A stretch of 64,000 nt of DNA, taken from NCBI RefSeq assembly GCF_003217235.1, contig NZ_QJTF01000005.1:124001-188000 (forward strand). The letters are read 5' to 3'. Origin of the DNA: Paramesorhizobium leguminum (GTDB lineage: Bacteria > Pseudomonadota > Alphaproteobacteria > Rhizobiales > Rhizobiaceae). Both the position numbers and the translations under genes were made by a program. This document shows positions 54,746 to 64,000 of the stretch, one piece after another. The notes beneath the pieces are model-generated. The model was not told the origin of the DNA. It made no database searches and worked only from the letters and a program-made list of their open reading frames with translations. Each line of letters starts with the position of its first letter. Within the stretch, counting starts at the first letter, position 1.

Positions 54746-54807
54746 TTTTTACCACCAGGCGGAATCCGCTTGGCGTCGCATAATGCGACAGAATAAAGCA
54801 GTGATTC

Positions 54808-55422
54808 ATGACGCCAGGGGACAAAACAACGCAAGACGCCGACGGACCGCTGCGGATGGAAGATCGCATCCTCTGGGAAACCGTCGCGCGCACTGCGAAG
54901 CCATTGAAGCAACGCGTGTCCCGCGTGCCGAAGCTGCCCGATGATTTCCATCTATGGGAGGCGGAAATTGGCGGCCAAGAACCGGCTTCATCACCAAAAG
55001 CCGGAAAAATCGTCGCGCCAGCCGGGCCGAACTCGAAACCGAAACAGGCGGCAAAGCCCCGCGAGCCCCACCCGATTCATCCACTCGACAGGACCACGCA
55101 TCGCAAGATCGCCAAGGGCCGGATTGACATCGAGGCGCGGGTCGATCTGCATGGCCTCAATCAACATGACGCGCATGATCTGCTCTATGGATTTCTTCTG
55201 AATGCGAGGGGGCGTGGCCTGCGCCATGTGCTGGTAATCACCGGCAAGGGCTCGTCATCAGGCAGTGAAGGCATCTTGCGCCAAGCGGTGCCGCATTGGT
55301 TTTCCACGCCCGCCTTCCGCATTCTGGTCAGCGCCTATGAGGACGCCGCGCGAAAACATGGCGGCCATGGCGCGCTTTATGTGCGCCTCCGCCGCGTCGC
55401 TTCGGGAGGGGACCGGACATGA
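54808..55422 (+). CDS. Smr/MutS2-domain protein
   Basis: This is a 204-residue protein with a basic, Pro/Lys-rich N-terminal half and a C-terminal Smr domain. The domain has VDLHGLNQHDAHDLL (DLHG motif, about 112-115), VLVITGKG and GSEGILRQAVP. Smr domains are nucleases found alone or in MutS2. This stand-alone form is common in alphaproteobacteria and may nick branched DNA or act on RNA. Its end overlaps the XRE regulator start by 4 bp. Confidence 0.9.
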   Translation: MTPGDKTTQDADGPLRMEDRILWETVARTAKPLKQRVSRVPKLPDDFHLWEAEIGGQEPASSPKAGKIVAPAGPNSKPKQAAKPREPHPIHPLDRTTHRKIAKGRIDIEARVDLHGLNQHDAHDLLYGFLLNARGRGLRHVLVITGKGSSSGSEGILRQAVPHWFSTPAFRILVSAYEDAARKHGGHGALYVRLRRVASGGDRT

Positions 55423-55799
55423 CGCCCTTCGGCAAGCGCCTGCGTGAACTGCGCGAAGAGCGCAACGTCTCGCAAAAGGAGATGGCGGCGGCGATCGGGG
55501 TTTCGGCCGCCTATCTCTCGGCGTTGGAGCATGGCCGTCGCGGCCAACCGACCTGGGACCTTATCCAGCGCATCATCACCTATTTCAATATCATTTGGGA
55601 TGATGCCGAAGAACTGCAGCAACTGGCGAAGATTTCCCATCCTCGTGTTGTCATCGACACGGCGGGCCTTTCTCCGGAAGCCACCGAGCTCGCTAATCTC
55701 ATCGCCTCCAGCATTCGAATGCTCGACCGCGAGACGGTTATTTCACTCACCGGGCAGGTCAAGGCGGCGAAAAAACGCCGGAAGAGCATCCGTTCCTAA
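55419..55799 (+). CDS. XRE-family helix-turn-helix regulator
   Basis: This is a 126-residue DNA-binding protein. An N-terminal HTH of the Cro/C1 type (LRELREERNVSQKEMAAAIG, then VSAAYLSALEHGRRG) covers roughly residues 6-45. A short C-terminal helical part with the basic end AAKKRRKSIRS follows. Its target is unknown. It is coupled to the Smr gene by an ATGA overlap and convergent, overlapping by 4 bp, with the DUF1402 gene. This Smr-HTH pair is common in Rhizobiales. Confidence 0.9.
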   Translation: MTPFGKRLRELREERNVSQKEMAAAIGVSAAYLSALEHGRRGQPTWDLIQRIITYFNIIWDDAEELQQLAKISHPRVVIDTAGLSPEATELANLIASSIRMLDRETVISLTGQVKAAKKRRKSIRS

Positions 55800-56770
55800 A
55801 AAAGCTCTTTCAGTTCATCGAGCTTGGAATTGACCAGCCAGCCATAATAATTTTCCTGCGGCAGGAGCATCTCTCCGCCGCTCCGTCTGGCGTTTTCGCG
55901 GGCGAGCGCGCGGGCGCGTTCGTCAGGATCACCGACATTGTAAAGCGTGGCGGTGATGCCGGGATTCTTCGAAATATCGAAATCCGCGTATTGCCGGTAA
56001 GCATCGATCGCGTGCCTCAGCGTCGCCGCCACGTAAGGCAATGTCAGATCGGGGTCCATGATCGTCTTGTAGACCGCATTTCCATCATCCGCGTCGAGCT
56101 TCGGCAGGCCGGAAATCCGGTTCACCATGTCCGACATCTGCAGCGCCGTCAGCGGATTGATCTGGCCGAGGCCAAAGGTCTGTCCGGCATAAAAGGGCTG
56201 GAAGAAGACCGCGCTGAAACGGTTGTCGGGGTAGGATACGCCATCCACCGTCCTGCCGCGGAACTTCGCATTCCACACGTCTTCGCGGCAATCCCACAGC
56301 GAATAGCTATCCTTGAACCCGGCGCAGGCTGAAAACTCCGGCCTTTTGACGAAACTTCCAATGGATTCGCCCTTATAATCGAAGCTCACGCCCCGGTTTA
56401 CATAGGACATCGCCTTGACGTAATAGGTCTGGAGCCGGTCATAGGCATCGACATTGTAGGTATGCTCGCCGACAATGGCGCCCGCGATATGCAGCGGATC
56501 GATGCCATAGGCCGCCGCCGTGCTTTTGATTTTCGCGCGCAGCCTGTTATCCACCGCAAGCAGATTGTAGATCTTGCGATACTTAGCCTCGTAGGTGGTT
56601 TTCAGCTCGCGGGTGCGCTTGGCGGAAGCGCCGGGAATATTGGGTTGTTCGGCATTCCGGTTGCCCGAGGGCACCAGCGTGGCCGCAACGGCGCTCTCGC
56701 AAGGAACAATGACGAAGATGCTCGCGGCAAGCAGGCCCATGCCGGCGATAAGGGTCAGTCGGCTTTTCAT
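55796..56770 (-). CDS. DUF1402 family exported protein
   Basis: This is a 324-residue protein with an N-terminal signal (LIAGMGLLAASIFVIVPCES). The lysozyme-like DUF1402 domain has HIAGAIVGEHTYNVD, TFGLGQINPLTALQMSD and LPYVAATLRHAIDAY. The GLGQI motif resembles lytic transglycosylases, so a wall-active role is possible, but the family is uncharacterised. The last residues overlap the XRE gene's end (convergent). A two-way terminator lies upstream between it and hslU. Confidence 0.87.
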   Translation of the reverse strand: MKSRLTLIAGMGLLAASIFVIVPCESAVAATLVPSGNRNAEQPNIPGASAKRTRELKTTYEAKYRKIYNLLAVDNRLRAKIKSTAAAYGIDPLHIAGAIVGEHTYNVDAYDRLQTYYVKAMSYVNRGVSFDYKGESIGSFVKRPEFSACAGFKDSYSLWDCREDVWNAKFRGRTVDGVSYPDNRFSAVFFQPFYAGQTFGLGQINPLTALQMSDMVNRISGLPKLDADDGNAVYKTIMDPDLTLPYVAATLRHAIDAYRQYADFDISKNPGITATLYNVGDPDERARALARENARRSGGEMLLPQENYYGWLVNSKLDELKELF

Positions 56771-56844
56771 GTCAGCGTGGTCAGCCCCAGCGACGGGCCA
56801 CCAGGCCCGGAAGTTCGATTGAAGGAAGTCGGGGCGGAAAATAG

Positions 56845-56876
56845 AAAACCCCCTCGCGCAAGTCGAGGGGGTTTTG
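56845..56876 (-). terminator. Intrinsic terminator after hslU
   Basis: AAAACCCCCTCG...CGAGGGGGTTTT stem with a 7-base loop, between the hslU stop (56915) and the DUF1402 start. It ends hslVU transcription on the minus strand. Confidence 0.9.
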
Positions 56877-56914
56877 CAATTAGTTGCTGGCGATACCGGA
56901 AAGACACATGTTCC

Positions 56915-58222
56915 CTATAGAATGAAGCGCGACAAGTCCGAATTCTTCGCCAGATCGCCCACCGTGTCGCGAACATATTTCGCATCGACGGAGAAGGAGG
57001 TTCCCGCCTTGTCGGGGGCGGCGAACGAGATTTCGTCCAGCACGCGCTCCATCACGGTCTGCAGCCGCCGCGCGCCGATATTCTCCACGCTGGAATTGAG
57101 GTCAACGGCGATATCCGCAAGCGCATCGATGGCGTCGTCGGTGATTTCGAGCGTCACCTCTTCGGTCGCCATCAGCGCGATATATTGCTTGATCAGGCTT
57201 GCTTCGGTTTCTGTGAGGATGCGGCGAAAATCCTCGCGCGTCAGCGCGTTGAGCTCGACGCGGATCGGCAGGCGGCCCTGAAGCTCAGGCAAAAGGTCCG
57301 ACGGCTTGGAGACATGGAACGCGCCCGACGCGATGAACAGGATATGGTCCGTCTTGATCGGCCCATATTTCGTCGCCACCGTCGTTCCCTCGACCAAAGG
57401 CAAGAGATCGCGCTGCACCCCTTCGCGCGAGACGCCCGCGCCAAGGCCGCCATCACGTGCGGCGATTTTGTCGATCTCGTCGAGGAAGACGATGCCGTCA
57501 TCCTCCGTGGCGCGCAGCGCCTCCTGCACGATTTGTTCCTGATCGAGCAGCTTGTCGGATTCGTCGTTGATGAGGAGGCCGTAGGATTCCTTCACCGTCG
57601 TCTTGCGCATTTTGGTGCGCCCGCCCATCGCCTTGCCCAGCATGTCGCTCAGGTTCAGAACGCCGATATTGGCGCCCGGCATTCCCGGTATCTCGAAATT
57701 CGGCATCCCTGAAGCGGTGTCGGCCACTTCCACCTCGATCTCCTTGTCGTCGAGCAGCCCGTCACGCAGCTTCTTGCGGAAACTGTCCCGCGTCGCCGGG
57801 CTCGCCGTCTTGCCGACAAGTGCGTCGAGCACCCGTTCTTCCGCGTTGAGATGCGCCCGCGCCTTCACCTCCTCGCGCTTCTTGTCGCGCACAAGCCCCA
57901 TCGCCACCTCGACCAGATCGCGGATGATCTGCTCGACATCGCGGCCGACATAGCCCACTTCGGTGAATTTCGTCGCTTCCACCTTGATGAAAGGCGCGCC
58001 CGCCAGCTTGGCGAGACGGCGCGAGATTTCCGTCTTGCCGACGCCGGTCGGTCCGATCATCAGGATGTTCTTCGGCATCACCTCTTCGCGCATCTGCCCT
58101 TCGAGCTGCTGCCGGCGCCAGCGATTGCGCAGCGCGATGGCCACGGCGCGCTTGGCGTCCTTTTGCCCGATGATGAAGCGGTCGAGTTCGGATACGATCT
58201 CGCGAGGAGAAAAAGTGGTCAT
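56915..58222 (-). CDS. hslU: ATP-dependent protease ATPase subunit HslU
   Basis: HslU is the AAA+ unfoldase that feeds HslV. The roughly 435-residue protein starts [16 protein letters not shown] and has Walker [16 protein letters not shown] (about 55-69), Walker [12 protein letters not shown] and the C-terminal sensor-2 region with [14 protein letters not shown]. The frame continues upstream to 58288 only because a REP-like repeat is open there. ATG 58222 is the family start. hslV lies upstream, separated by that repeat, which is unusual for a pair normally adjacent. Confidence 0.95.
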   Translation of the reverse strand: MTTFSPREIVSELDRFIIGQKDAKRAVAIALRNRWRRQQLEGQMREEVMPKNILMIGPTGVGKTEISRRLAKLAGAPFIKVEATKFTEVGYVGRDVEQIIRDLVEVAMGLVRDKKREEVKARAHLNAEERVLDALVGKTASPATRDSFRKKLRDGLLDDKEIEVEVADTASGMPNFEIPGMPGANIGVLNLSDMLGKAMGGRTKMRKTTVKESYGLLINDESDKLLDQEQIVQEALRATEDDGIVFLDEIDKIAARDGGLGAGVSREGVQRDLLPLVEGTTVATKYGPIKTDHILFIASGAFHVSKPSDLLPELQGRLPIRVELNALTREDFRRILTETEASLIKQYIALMATEEVTLEITDDAIDALADIAVDLNSSVENIGARRLQTVMERVLDEISFAAPDKAGTSFSVDAKYVRDTVGDLAKNSDLSRFIL

Positions 58223-58242
58223 GATTTCAAAATTCCAATTCG

Positions 58243-58296
58243 CTAGAGCATGATCCCAAAAAGTTGCAGACTTTTTGGACAAGATCATGCGGCTAA
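58243..58296. repeat. REP-like element (short form) between hslV and hslU
   Basis: CTAGAGCATGATCCC, AAAAAGTT..ACTTTTT and GATCATGCGGCTAAA show the core pattern of the family seen at 9545, 19190, 28838, 32749 and 35004. It separates hslV and hslU within their transcript. Confidence 0.88.
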
Positions 58297-58312
58297 ATGA
58301 TCCGACCGATGC

Positions 58313-58870
58313 TCACTTGGCATCGAGGCTTTCGACGATGATATTGCCATTGGTATAGACGCAGATATCGGCGGCGATCTGCATGGCCTTGCGCGCGATA
58401 TCCTCGGCGTCCGCATCGGTGTCGATCAGCGCCCGCGCCGCGGCGAGCGCGTAATTGCCGCCGGAGCCGATGGCCATCACGCCATGTTCGGGCTCCAGCA
58501 CGTCGCCCGTGCCGGTCAGCGCCAGCGTCACCTGCGCGTCGGCAACCAGCATCATCGCCTCGAGGCGGCGCAGATAACGGTCGGTGCGCCAGTCTTTGGC
58601 GAGCTCAACCGAAGCGCGCATCAGCTGATCCGGGTATTGCTCGAGCTTCGCTTCCAGCCGTTCGAGCAGGGTGAAGGCATCGGCGGTCGCGCCCGCGAAA
58701 CCTGCGATCACATTGCCGCCCTTGCCCAGACGGCGCACCTTGCGCGCGTTGCCCTTCATGATCGTCTGGCCGAGCGAGACCTGCCCGTCCCCCGCGATCA
58801 CCACCTTGCCGCCCTTGCGGATGGTGACGATGGTCGTGCCATAGATGGTTGTGGGATTGTGTTCGATCAT
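58313..58870 (-). CDS. hslV: ATP-dependent protease subunit HslV
   Basis: HslV is a proteasome-like threonine protease. The roughly 185-residue protein has a short prosequence ([11 protein letters not shown]) before the mature [10 protein letters not shown], whose first Thr is the nucleophile. It also shows [11 protein letters not shown] and [14 protein letters not shown] 58870 has CAGGAG before it; the longer frame gives no homology. It is divergent from hisB with 178 bp between. hslU follows on the same strand. Confidence 0.95.
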   Translation of the reverse strand: MIEHNPTTIYGTTIVTIRKGGKVVIAGDGQVSLGQTIMKGNARKVRRLGKGGNVIAGFAGATADAFTLLERLEAKLEQYPDQLMRASVELAKDWRTDRYLRRLEAMMLVADAQVTLALTGTGDVLEPEHGVMAIGSGGNYALAAARALIDTDADAEDIARKAMQIAADICVYTNGNIIVESLDAK

Positions 58871-59048
58871 GAAAAACTCCTGATGGCAGGTCTCCCCCAC
58901 CCCAGATGGCAGCAGGAATGACCCCTCGATGCGAGTGTATGTATGAACGCGTGAACGAAATGCAAACCGCTGTCGGCTATCTTATTGTTAAAGGATTTGG
59001 CAAAGCTGGCTGGCTGTTCTAGAACGCGAGCCGAACAACGAAGGCGGA

Positions 59049-59663
59049 ATGATCATGGCCTCAAGCAGCAACCGCATTGCCTCGGTGGAACGGACGACCA
59101 AAGAAACCAGCATCGCCGTTTCGGTCGATCTGGATGGAACCGGCGCGTTCGACATCTCCACCGGGGTCGGCTTTTTCGACCATATGCTGGAGCAGCTTTC
59201 GCGCCATTCGCTCATCGATATGACGATCAAGGCCAAGGGCGATCTGCATATCGATGATCATCATACTGTGGAAGACACCGGCATCGCCATCGGCCAGGCC
59301 ATCTCGAAAGCGTTGGGCGAGCGACGCGGCATCATGCGCTATGCTTCCATTGACCTCGCCATGGACGAAACCCTGACCCGCGCCGCGCTGGATGTCTCGG
59401 GCCGGCCTTTTCTCGTCTGGCAGGTGGAGTTTGGAGCGCCCAAGATAGGCGCGTTCGATACCGAGCTGGTGCGCGAGTTCTTCCAGGCGCTGGCGCAGAA
59501 TGCCGGAATCACGCTGCATGTGACCAACCATTACGGCGCCAACAATCACCATATAGCGGAGACCTGCTTCAAAGCCGTGGCGCGCGCGCTGCGCACCGCC
59601 ATTGAAGCCGACCCGCGCCAGAAAGATGCGATCCCTTCCACCAAGGGCACCTTGAAAGGTTGA
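59049..59663 (+). CDS. hisB: Imidazoleglycerol-phosphate dehydratase
   Basis: HisB dehydrates imidazole glycerol phosphate. The 204-residue monofunctional protein has [12 protein letters not shown] (about 34-45), [12 protein letters not shown] and [11 protein letters not shown], the two metal-binding His clusters. ATG 59049 or 59055 may be used. It starts the cluster hisB-DUF2628-hisH-hisA-hisF-hisE, with short gaps or overlaps. The N-terminal phosphatase domain of E. coli HisB is absent, as normal in this group. Confidence 0.95.
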   Translation: MIMASSSNRIASVERTTKETSIAVSVDLDGTGAFDISTGVGFFDHMLEQLSRHSLIDMTIKAKGDLHIDDHHTVEDTGIAIGQAISKALGERRGIMRYASIDLAMDETLTRAALDVSGRPFLVWQVEFGAPKIGAFDTELVREFFQALAQNAGITLHVTNHYGANNHHIAETCFKAVARALRTAIEADPRQKDAIPSTKGTLKG

Positions 59664-59667
59664 TCCC

Positions 59668-60153
59668 ATGGCAAGCTTCGTCGTTATGCAGCCGCCACCG
59701 GAAGCAGGTGCGAACGCGGCGGAACGCACGGTTTTCGTTCGCGACGGCTTTTCGCTTCTCGCGCTGATTGTGCCCGTCCTTTGGCTTCTGTTTCATCGCC
59801 TCTGGTTCGAGGCAACCCTTATTCTGGCCGTATCGCTGGCGCTGGGGATGGCAGGCCAATATTGGAACATGCCCGGCACCGTGACTGTTTTGATGGTCCT
59901 CGTTTCGATATTGGTGGCGCTGGAAGGCAATAATTGGCGGTTGGCCGCATTGCGCCGCCGGGGCTACGCCGAAAAGGGCGTGATCGAGGCGGACGACCGG
60001 AGCGAGGCGGAAATCCGCTATTTCGCGGGCGGCGATTTAAGCGAAGAGCCATCCCCCCCAACGCCCGTTGCTCCCACACGCAAGAGACGCCCTGCCCGGT
60101 CCGCACCGTCTGGCGGAAGGGTCGGCCTTGTCGGCTACCCCGGAGAGAATTGA
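59668..60153 (+). CDS. DUF2628 domain-containing membrane protein
   Basis: This is a 161-residue protein with hydrophobic helices near 30-50 and 55-90 and the DUF2628 start [11 protein letters not shown]. The central [22 protein letters not shown] is given as [12 protein letters not shown] and [10 protein letters not shown]. It lies between hisB and hisH in the histidine operon, as in many Rhizobiales, yet no histidine role is known. The C-terminal tail is Pro/Arg-rich. Confidence 0.85.
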   Translation: MASFVVMQPPPEAGANAAERTVFVRDGFSLLALIVPVLWLLFHRLWFEATLILAVSLALGMAGQYWNMPGTVTVLMVLVSILVALEGNNWRLAALRRRGYAEKGVIEADDRSEAEIRYFAGGDLSEEPSPPTPVAPTRKRRPARSAPSGGRVGLVGYPGEN

Positions 60154-60158
60154 ACCCT

Positions 60159-60809
60159 ATGCGCGTCGCCATCATCGATTACGGGTCCGGCAACCTTCGC
60201 TCCGCCACCAAGGCGTTCGAGCGCGCCGCGCGCGAAAGCGGCATTGCGGCTGAGATAGAACTGACCGCCGATGCCGAGCGGGTGCGGACGGCGGATCGCA
60301 TCGTCCTGCCGGGCGTCGGAGCCTATGCTGATTGCCGCCGCGGGCTCGGTGCCGTGCCGGGCATGACGGAAGCGGTCCACGAAGTCGCCATTGAAAAAGC
60401 CCGTCCCTTCCTCGGCATCTGCGTCGGCATGCAGCTCATGTCATCGCGCGGACTGGAAAAGACGATCACGCAAGGCTTCGGCTGGATCGCGGGCGATGTG
60501 CGCGAGATGACGCCGTCGGACCCATCGCTGAAGATCCCACAGATCGGCTGGAATACGATTCACGTGAAACATTCGCATCCCTTGTTCGAAGGCATCGAGA
60601 CCGGACCGGACGGCCTGCACGCCTATTTCGTCCATTCCTATATGCTCGACGCTGCAAATCCCGGCGATGTGCTGGCGGTAACCGATTACGGTGGCCCGAT
60701 CACCGCCGCCGTCGCGCGTGATAATATGGCGGGTACGCAGTTCCACCCCGAAAAGAGCCAGGCGCTCGGCCTCGCCCTCATCGCCAATTTTCTGAAGTGG
60801 AAGCCATGA
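60159..60809 (+). CDS. hisH: Imidazole glycerol phosphate synthase glutaminase subunit
   Basis: HisH gives ammonia from glutamine to HisF. The 216-residue protein has the nucleophile Cys in [10 protein letters not shown] (about 82-91) and the catalytic His-Glu in [11 protein letters not shown] 60159 ([12 protein letters not shown]) is used; the frame is open earlier within the DUF2628 gene. A parS-like 14/16 site lies in its coding part. hisA overlaps by 4 bp. Confidence 0.95.
   Translation: MRVAIIDYGSGNLRSATKAFERAARESGIAAEIELTADAERVRTADRIVLPGVGAYADCRRGLGAVPGMTEAVHEVAIEKARPFLGICVGMQLMSSRGLEKTITQGFGWIAGDVREMTPSDPSLKIPQIGWNTIHVKHSHPLFEGIETGPDGLHAYFVHSYMLDAANPGDVLAVTDYGGPITAAVARDNMAGTQFHPEKSQALGLALIANFLKWKP
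60556..60571. other. parS-like site, 14/16 (inside hisH)
   Basis: CGATTCACGTGAAACA matches parS at 14 of 16 bases, with the same two changes (positions 1 and 3) as the copy in hemJ. It is about 12.7 kb right of the presumed origin. Confidence 0.5.
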
Positions 60810-61537
60810 TCCTCTTTCCCGCCATCGATTTGAAGGACGGCCAATGCGTGCGCCTGAAACTGGGCGACATGGATAGCGCGACCGTCTACAACGCCGACCC
60901 CGCCGCGCAGGCGAAAGCCTTCGAGGATCAGGGCTTCGAATGGCTGCATGTGGTTGATCTGAATGGCGCCTTCGCCGGTACAAGCGTCAATGGCGCCGCG
61001 GTGGAAGGGGTTCTGAAGGCAACGAAGAACCCGGTGCAGCTCGGCGGCGGCATCCGCACGCTGGAGCACATCGAAAGCTGGCTGGAAAAGGGATTGGCGC
61101 GCGTCATCCTCGGCACCGTCGCGGTGCGCGATCCGGCGCTGGTCATCGAGGCCTGCAAGAAATTTCCCGGCAAGGTCGCCGTCGGCATCGACGCCAAGGG
61201 CGGCAAGGTCGCGGTCGAGGGCTGGGCGGAAGCCTCCGAGCTCGGGGTTATCGAGCTGGCCAGGAAATTCGAAGGCGCGGGCGTGGCGGCGATCATCTAC
61301 ACCGATATCGACCGCGATGGCGTGCTGTCAGGCATCAATTGGGAAGCGACCCTGGCGCTCGCCGATGCCGTTTCCATCCCGGTCATCGCTTCGGGCGGCC
61401 TCGCCTCGATCGAGGATATAAGGCGTATGACCATGCCCGATGCGCGAAAGCTTGAAGGCGCAATCTCCGGCCGTGCGCTTTATGACGGGCGGATCGATCC
61501 CAAGGAAGCGCTGGAAATCTTGAGGGAAGCGGCATGA
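60806..61537 (+). CDS. hisA: ProFAR isomerase HisA
   Basis: HisA isomerises ProFAR to PRFAR. The 243-residue (beta/alpha)8 protein has [14 protein letters not shown] (about 4-17, catalytic Asp) and a second-half DIDRDG motif ([12 protein letters not shown]). ATG 60806 overlaps the hisH stop. Its end overlaps hisF by 4 bp. Confidence 0.95.
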   Translation: MILFPAIDLKDGQCVRLKLGDMDSATVYNADPAAQAKAFEDQGFEWLHVVDLNGAFAGTSVNGAAVEGVLKATKNPVQLGGGIRTLEHIESWLEKGLARVILGTVAVRDPALVIEACKKFPGKVAVGIDAKGGKVAVEGWAEASELGVIELARKFEGAGVAAIIYTDIDRDGVLSGINWEATLALADAVSIPVIASGGLASIEDIRRMTMPDARKLEGAISGRALYDGRIDPKEALEILREAA

Positions 61538-62319
61538 CTCTCAAAGCCCGCGTCATCCCCTGCCTCGATGTGAAAGACGGCCGCGTCGTCAAGGGTGTCA
61601 ATTTCGTCGATCTGGTCGATGCCGGCGATCCGGTCGAAGCGGCGAAGGCCTATGATGCCGCCGGCGCGGATGAGCTCTGCTTTCTCGACATCACCGCCTC
61701 CGTCGATAATCGCGAAACGATTTTCGATGTGGTCGCCCGCACTGCGGAACAGTGCTTCATGCCGCTGACGGTCGGTGGCGGTGTGCGCGCCGTCGCGGAT
61801 ATCCGCAAGCTGTTGCTCGCCGGCGCCGACAAGGTGTCCATCAATACGGCGGCGGTAAAGAACCCGGAATTCGTCGCCGAGGCCGCCGACAAGTTCGGCA
61901 ACCAGTGCATCGTGGTGGCAATCGACGCCAAGAAGGTGTCTGGATCCGGCGAGACCGACCGCTGGGAGATTTTCACCCATGGCGGACGCCAGGCGACGGG
62001 TATCAATGCCGTTGAATTCGCCCAAAGGGTGGTCGATCTCGGTGCGGGAGAAATCCTGCTCACCTCGATGGACCGCGACGGCACCAAGGCCGGCTACGAT
62101 ATCGCGCTGACACGGGCGGTTGCCGACGCCGTGCGCGCGCCCGTTATCGCTTCCGGCGGCGTCGGCGACCTCGACCATCTGGTGGCGGGCATTCGCGACG
62201 GCCATGCCACGGCGGTTCTAGCCGCATCGATTTTTCACTTCGGAACCTATACCATCAGCGAAGCGAAGCGCTATATGACGGAAGCGGGAATTCCCATGCG
62301 GCTCGACCCGGTCGCATGA
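61534..62319 (+). CDS. hisF: Imidazole glycerol phosphate synthase cyclase subunit
   Basis: HisF closes the imidazole ring using ammonia from HisH. The 261-residue (beta/alpha)8 protein has [16 protein letters not shown] (about 5-20) with the catalytic Asp, the ITASVDNR segment and [12 protein letters not shown] with the second catalytic Asp. It is coupled to hisA by ATGA overlap. Confidence 0.96.
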   Translation: MTLKARVIPCLDVKDGRVVKGVNFVDLVDAGDPVEAAKAYDAAGADELCFLDITASVDNRETIFDVVARTAEQCFMPLTVGGGVRAVADIRKLLLAGADKVSINTAAVKNPEFVAEAADKFGNQCIVVAIDAKKVSGSGETDRWEIFTHGGRQATGINAVEFAQRVVDLGAGEILLTSMDRDGTKAGYDIALTRAVADAVRAPVIASGGVGDLDHLVAGIRDGHATAVLAASIFHFGTYTISEAKRYMTEAGIPMRLDPVA

Positions 62320-62356
62320 TCGATAGCTTGCGTTTCCAGCCCGCACGGGAGGACAG

Positions 62357-62680
62357 ATGACTGATTTCACCCTGAAGGATCTGGAGCGTATCGTGGCGGA
62401 GCGCGCCAGCGTCACGGACGGCTCATCCTATACGGCGAGCCTGATTGCCAAGGGCATCGGCAAAGCCAGCCAGAAGCTGGGCGAGGAAGCCGTCGAGACA
62501 GTGATATCAGCCGTGTCCGGTGACAAAGACGGCGTTGTCAATGAAAGCGCCGACCTTCTCTATCATCTCATGGTCGTCTGGAAGATTTCCGGCATCGAAC
62601 TTTCCACCGTTCTGACTGAACTGGAACGCCGTACCACGCAATCCGGCCTCGCGGAAAAGGCCGGACGCACGGCGTCTTAG
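62357..62680 (+). CDS. hisE: Phosphoribosyl-ATP pyrophosphatase
   Basis: HisE hydrolyses PR-ATP to PR-AMP. The 107-residue stand-alone protein has [14 protein letters not shown] (about 37-50) and [11 protein letters not shown], the metal-binding Glu/Asp motifs. It begins 37 bp after hisF. HisI must be encoded elsewhere. coaA follows after 14 bp. Confidence 0.95.
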   Translation: MTDFTLKDLERIVAERASVTDGSSYTASLIAKGIGKASQKLGEEAVETVISAVSGDKDGVVNESADLLYHLMVVWKISGIELSTVLTELERRTTQSGLAEKAGRTAS

Positions 62681-62694
62681 AGAGCGCGGCTCCC

Positions 62695-63663
62695 ATGTGG
62701 GAAACAATCGATCAGCTCAGCCCCAGCAAATATTCGCCCTATCGCCTGTTTTCTGCGGATGAATGGGCGGAGTTCCGCGCCGACACGCCGCTGACTTTGA
62801 CCGCCGAGGAGGTCAAGCGGCTGCGTTCGCTGGGCGACCCGATCGATCTCGACGAGGTGCGGCGTATCTATCTCTCGCTATCGCGGTTGCTTTCAGCCCA
62901 TGTCGAGGCGAGCCAGCTTCTATTCCGCCAGCGCCAGCAATTCCTGAAGATGGACGATGCGGTGAAAACGCCGTTCATCATCGGCGTCGCCGGTTCGGTC
63001 GCGGTCGGCAAATCGACGACGGCACGTGTGCTGAAAGAGCTTCTCGCCCGCTGGCCATCCAGCCCCAAGGTCGATCTGGTGACGACCGACGGTTTCCTCT
63101 ATCCCAATTCCGTCCTGCGCTCCCAGAACCTGATGGAGCGCAAGGGTTTTCCGGATAGTTACGATGTCGGCGCGGTGCTGCGCTTTCTCTCATCTATCAA
63201 GGCAGGCATGAGCAATGTCCGCGCGCCTGTTTATTCGCACCTGACCTATGATGTGGTGCCGGGCGAATATATCACCATCGACCGCCCGGATATCCTCATT
63301 TTCGAAGGCATCAACGTGCTTCAGGTGCGTGACCTGCCCGAGGATGGCAAGACGGTGCCGTTCGTTTCCGATTTCTTCGATTTTTCAATTTATATGGATG
63401 CGGAAACTGCTGAAATCCGCAAATGGTACATCGACCGCTTCATGCGACTGCGCGAAACGGCCTTCCGTGACCCGCAATCCTTCTTCCACCGCTATTCCCA
63501 GCTTTCCGATGACGCGGCGCGCTCCATCGCCGAAGGATTGTGGAACAACATCAATCTGAAAAATTTGAAGGAAAACATCCTCCCCACCCGCCCGCGCGCC
63601 GATTTGATCCTGCGCAAGGGCGCCAATCATTTTGTCGAGGAAGTGGCGCTGCGGAAGATTTGA
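62695..63663 (+). CDS. coaA: Pantothenate kinase (type I)
   Basis: CoaA phosphorylates pantothenate, the first step of CoA synthesis. The 322-residue protein has [15 protein letters not shown] near the N-terminus and the P-loop [15 protein letters not shown] (about 98-112). [10 protein letters not shown] and [13 protein letters not shown] also match. Length is typical of bacterial PanK I. It is the last gene of the plus-strand block and commonly follows hisE in Rhizobiales. Confidence 0.96.
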   Translation: MWETIDQLSPSKYSPYRLFSADEWAEFRADTPLTLTAEEVKRLRSLGDPIDLDEVRRIYLSLSRLLSAHVEASQLLFRQRQQFLKMDDAVKTPFIIGVAGSVAVGKSTTARVLKELLARWPSSPKVDLVTTDGFLYPNSVLRSQNLMERKGFPDSYDVGAVLRFLSSIKAGMSNVRAPVYSHLTYDVVPGEYITIDRPDILIFEGINVLQVRDLPEDGKTVPFVSDFFDFSIYMDAETAEIRKWYIDRFMRLRETAFRDPQSFFHRYSQLSDDAARSIAEGLWNNINLKNLKENILPTRPRADLILRKGANHFVEEVALRKI

Positions 63664-63677
63664 GCTTATTTGAAGAC

Positions 63678-63818
63678 GCCAAGCGCCCTCGCCCTTCGAG
63701 GCTCGCTTCGCTCGCACCTCAGGATGAGGGCTACTGAAACGCCGACGCTCAAGTAGCCCTCATGGTGAGGCGCGATTGGAGCGAAGCGGAATGAGCTCGA
63801 ACCACGAGGGCGCTTGGC
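63678..63818. repeat. Large intergenic palindrome, CTCACCATGAGGG type
   Basis: Outer arms GCCAAGCGCCCTCG/CGAGGGCGCTTGGC are perfect. Inner arms include GAGGGCTACT/AGTAGCCCTC. It has the same consensus (TCGAGGCTC, CCTCATGGTGAGG) as the element at 17129-17252. It separates coaA from the convergent alkB-like gene. Confidence 0.85.
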
Positions 63819-63826
63819 TCCCGCAT

Positions 63827-64000
63827 CTAAACCTTCGTCACCCGCCGCAAAGTCAAATTGATCCGCCCGCCATTTTTCAACAATGTCGAAGTCCCCGGAT
63901 AAATCCGGTCGACGCCGTGAAAGGCAAGGCGCGCCTCGCCGCCGAGAACCACCACGTCGCCGCTTTTGAGCTTGAAGGATTGCGTCGGGTCGCCGCGCTT
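63827..64000 (-). CDS. alkB: AlkB-like 2-oxoglutarate/Fe(II) dioxygenase, C-terminal fragment
   Basis: The minus-strand frame ends at TAG 63827-63829 and is open to the right edge, so only the last 57 residues are seen. They read as KLKSGDVVVLGGEARLAFHG, then VDRIYPGTSTLL and GGRINLTLRRV. This matches the end of AlkB proteins, including the last Fe-ligand His in the AFHGV segment and the 2-oxoglutarate-binding Arg residues. AlkB repairs alkylated bases by oxidative demethylation. The 5' part is outside the window. Confidence 0.85.
   Translation of the reverse strand, partial: KRGDPTQSFKLKSGDVVVLGGEARLAFHGVDRIYPGTSTLLKNGGRINLTLRRVTKV

Overview
The window is a 64 kb piece of an alphaproteobacterial chromosome, most likely from the Brucellaceae (Brucella, Ochrobactrum or a close relative). 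The evidence is an Omp25/Omp31-type porin with the Brucella-like spacing, the order hemE-hemJ-rho-mnmE-mnmG-rsmG-parA-parB, a SAM-II riboswitch before metA, Rhizobiales-only families (DUF4175, DUF2125, DUF3108, DUF1402), and several intergenic palindromic repeats typical of the group. The genome is GC-rich. Only about 1 kb, at 32.9-33.9 kb, is clearly more AT-rich.

The window contains a probable chromosome replication origin. Between hemE (minus) and the PPSR gene (plus), about 47.5-47.9 kb, there is an AT-rich stretch followed by seven or eight DnaA-box-like nonamers. Left of it, hemE through parB run on the minus strand. Right of it, almost everything to the end runs on the plus strand, so genes point away from the origin on both sides. 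Two perfect and one 15/16 parS sites lie 5-7 kb to the left, beside and inside the mnmG/rsmG/parAB block. Two weaker copies lie in hemJ and hisH.

Layout: 0-9.5 kb has a truncated DUF4175 gene, hpt, ftsEX, a YdcF protein, plsC, a ChaC-type enzyme, a DUF2125 protein, tyrC and hisC. 9.5-17 kb has SAM-II riboswitch-controlled metA with a coupled secreted protein, a Zn/Cd P-type ATPase with a divergent MerR regulator, a DMT exporter, a DUF3108 protein, rpmB and a YhhQ-type transporter. 17-28.7 kb has cobT, a GFA-family gene, cobS, a J-domain protein, bolA, aroKB, a membrane microprotein, xerD, accA, an L,D-transpeptidase, a TusA protein and the porin. 28.8-36.9 kb has a His-rich CobW GTPase, a D,D-carboxypeptidase, an M20 amidohydrolase, tRNA-Arg(CCT), an AT-rich Panacea toxin-antitoxin-like pair and an ABC importer. 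37-47.5 kb has holA, parBA, rsmG, mnmG, mnmE, rho, hemJ and hemE. 47.9-64 kb has PPSR, maf, aroE, coaE, dnaQ, secB, fxsA, a Tim44-like protein, mltA, smr, an XRE regulator, a DUF1402 protein, hslUV, hisB/H/A/F/E, coaA and the end of an alkB-like gene.

The most interesting accessory feature is the two-gene Panacea-domain/small-membrane-protein module just downstream of tRNA-Arg(CCT). It has its own strong ribosome-binding site and foreign base composition, and the second gene matches no family I can name. Other items of note are the parS/oriC architecture, a REP-like repeat family that supplies stop codons to two unrelated genes, and two heptanucleotide repeat arrays.
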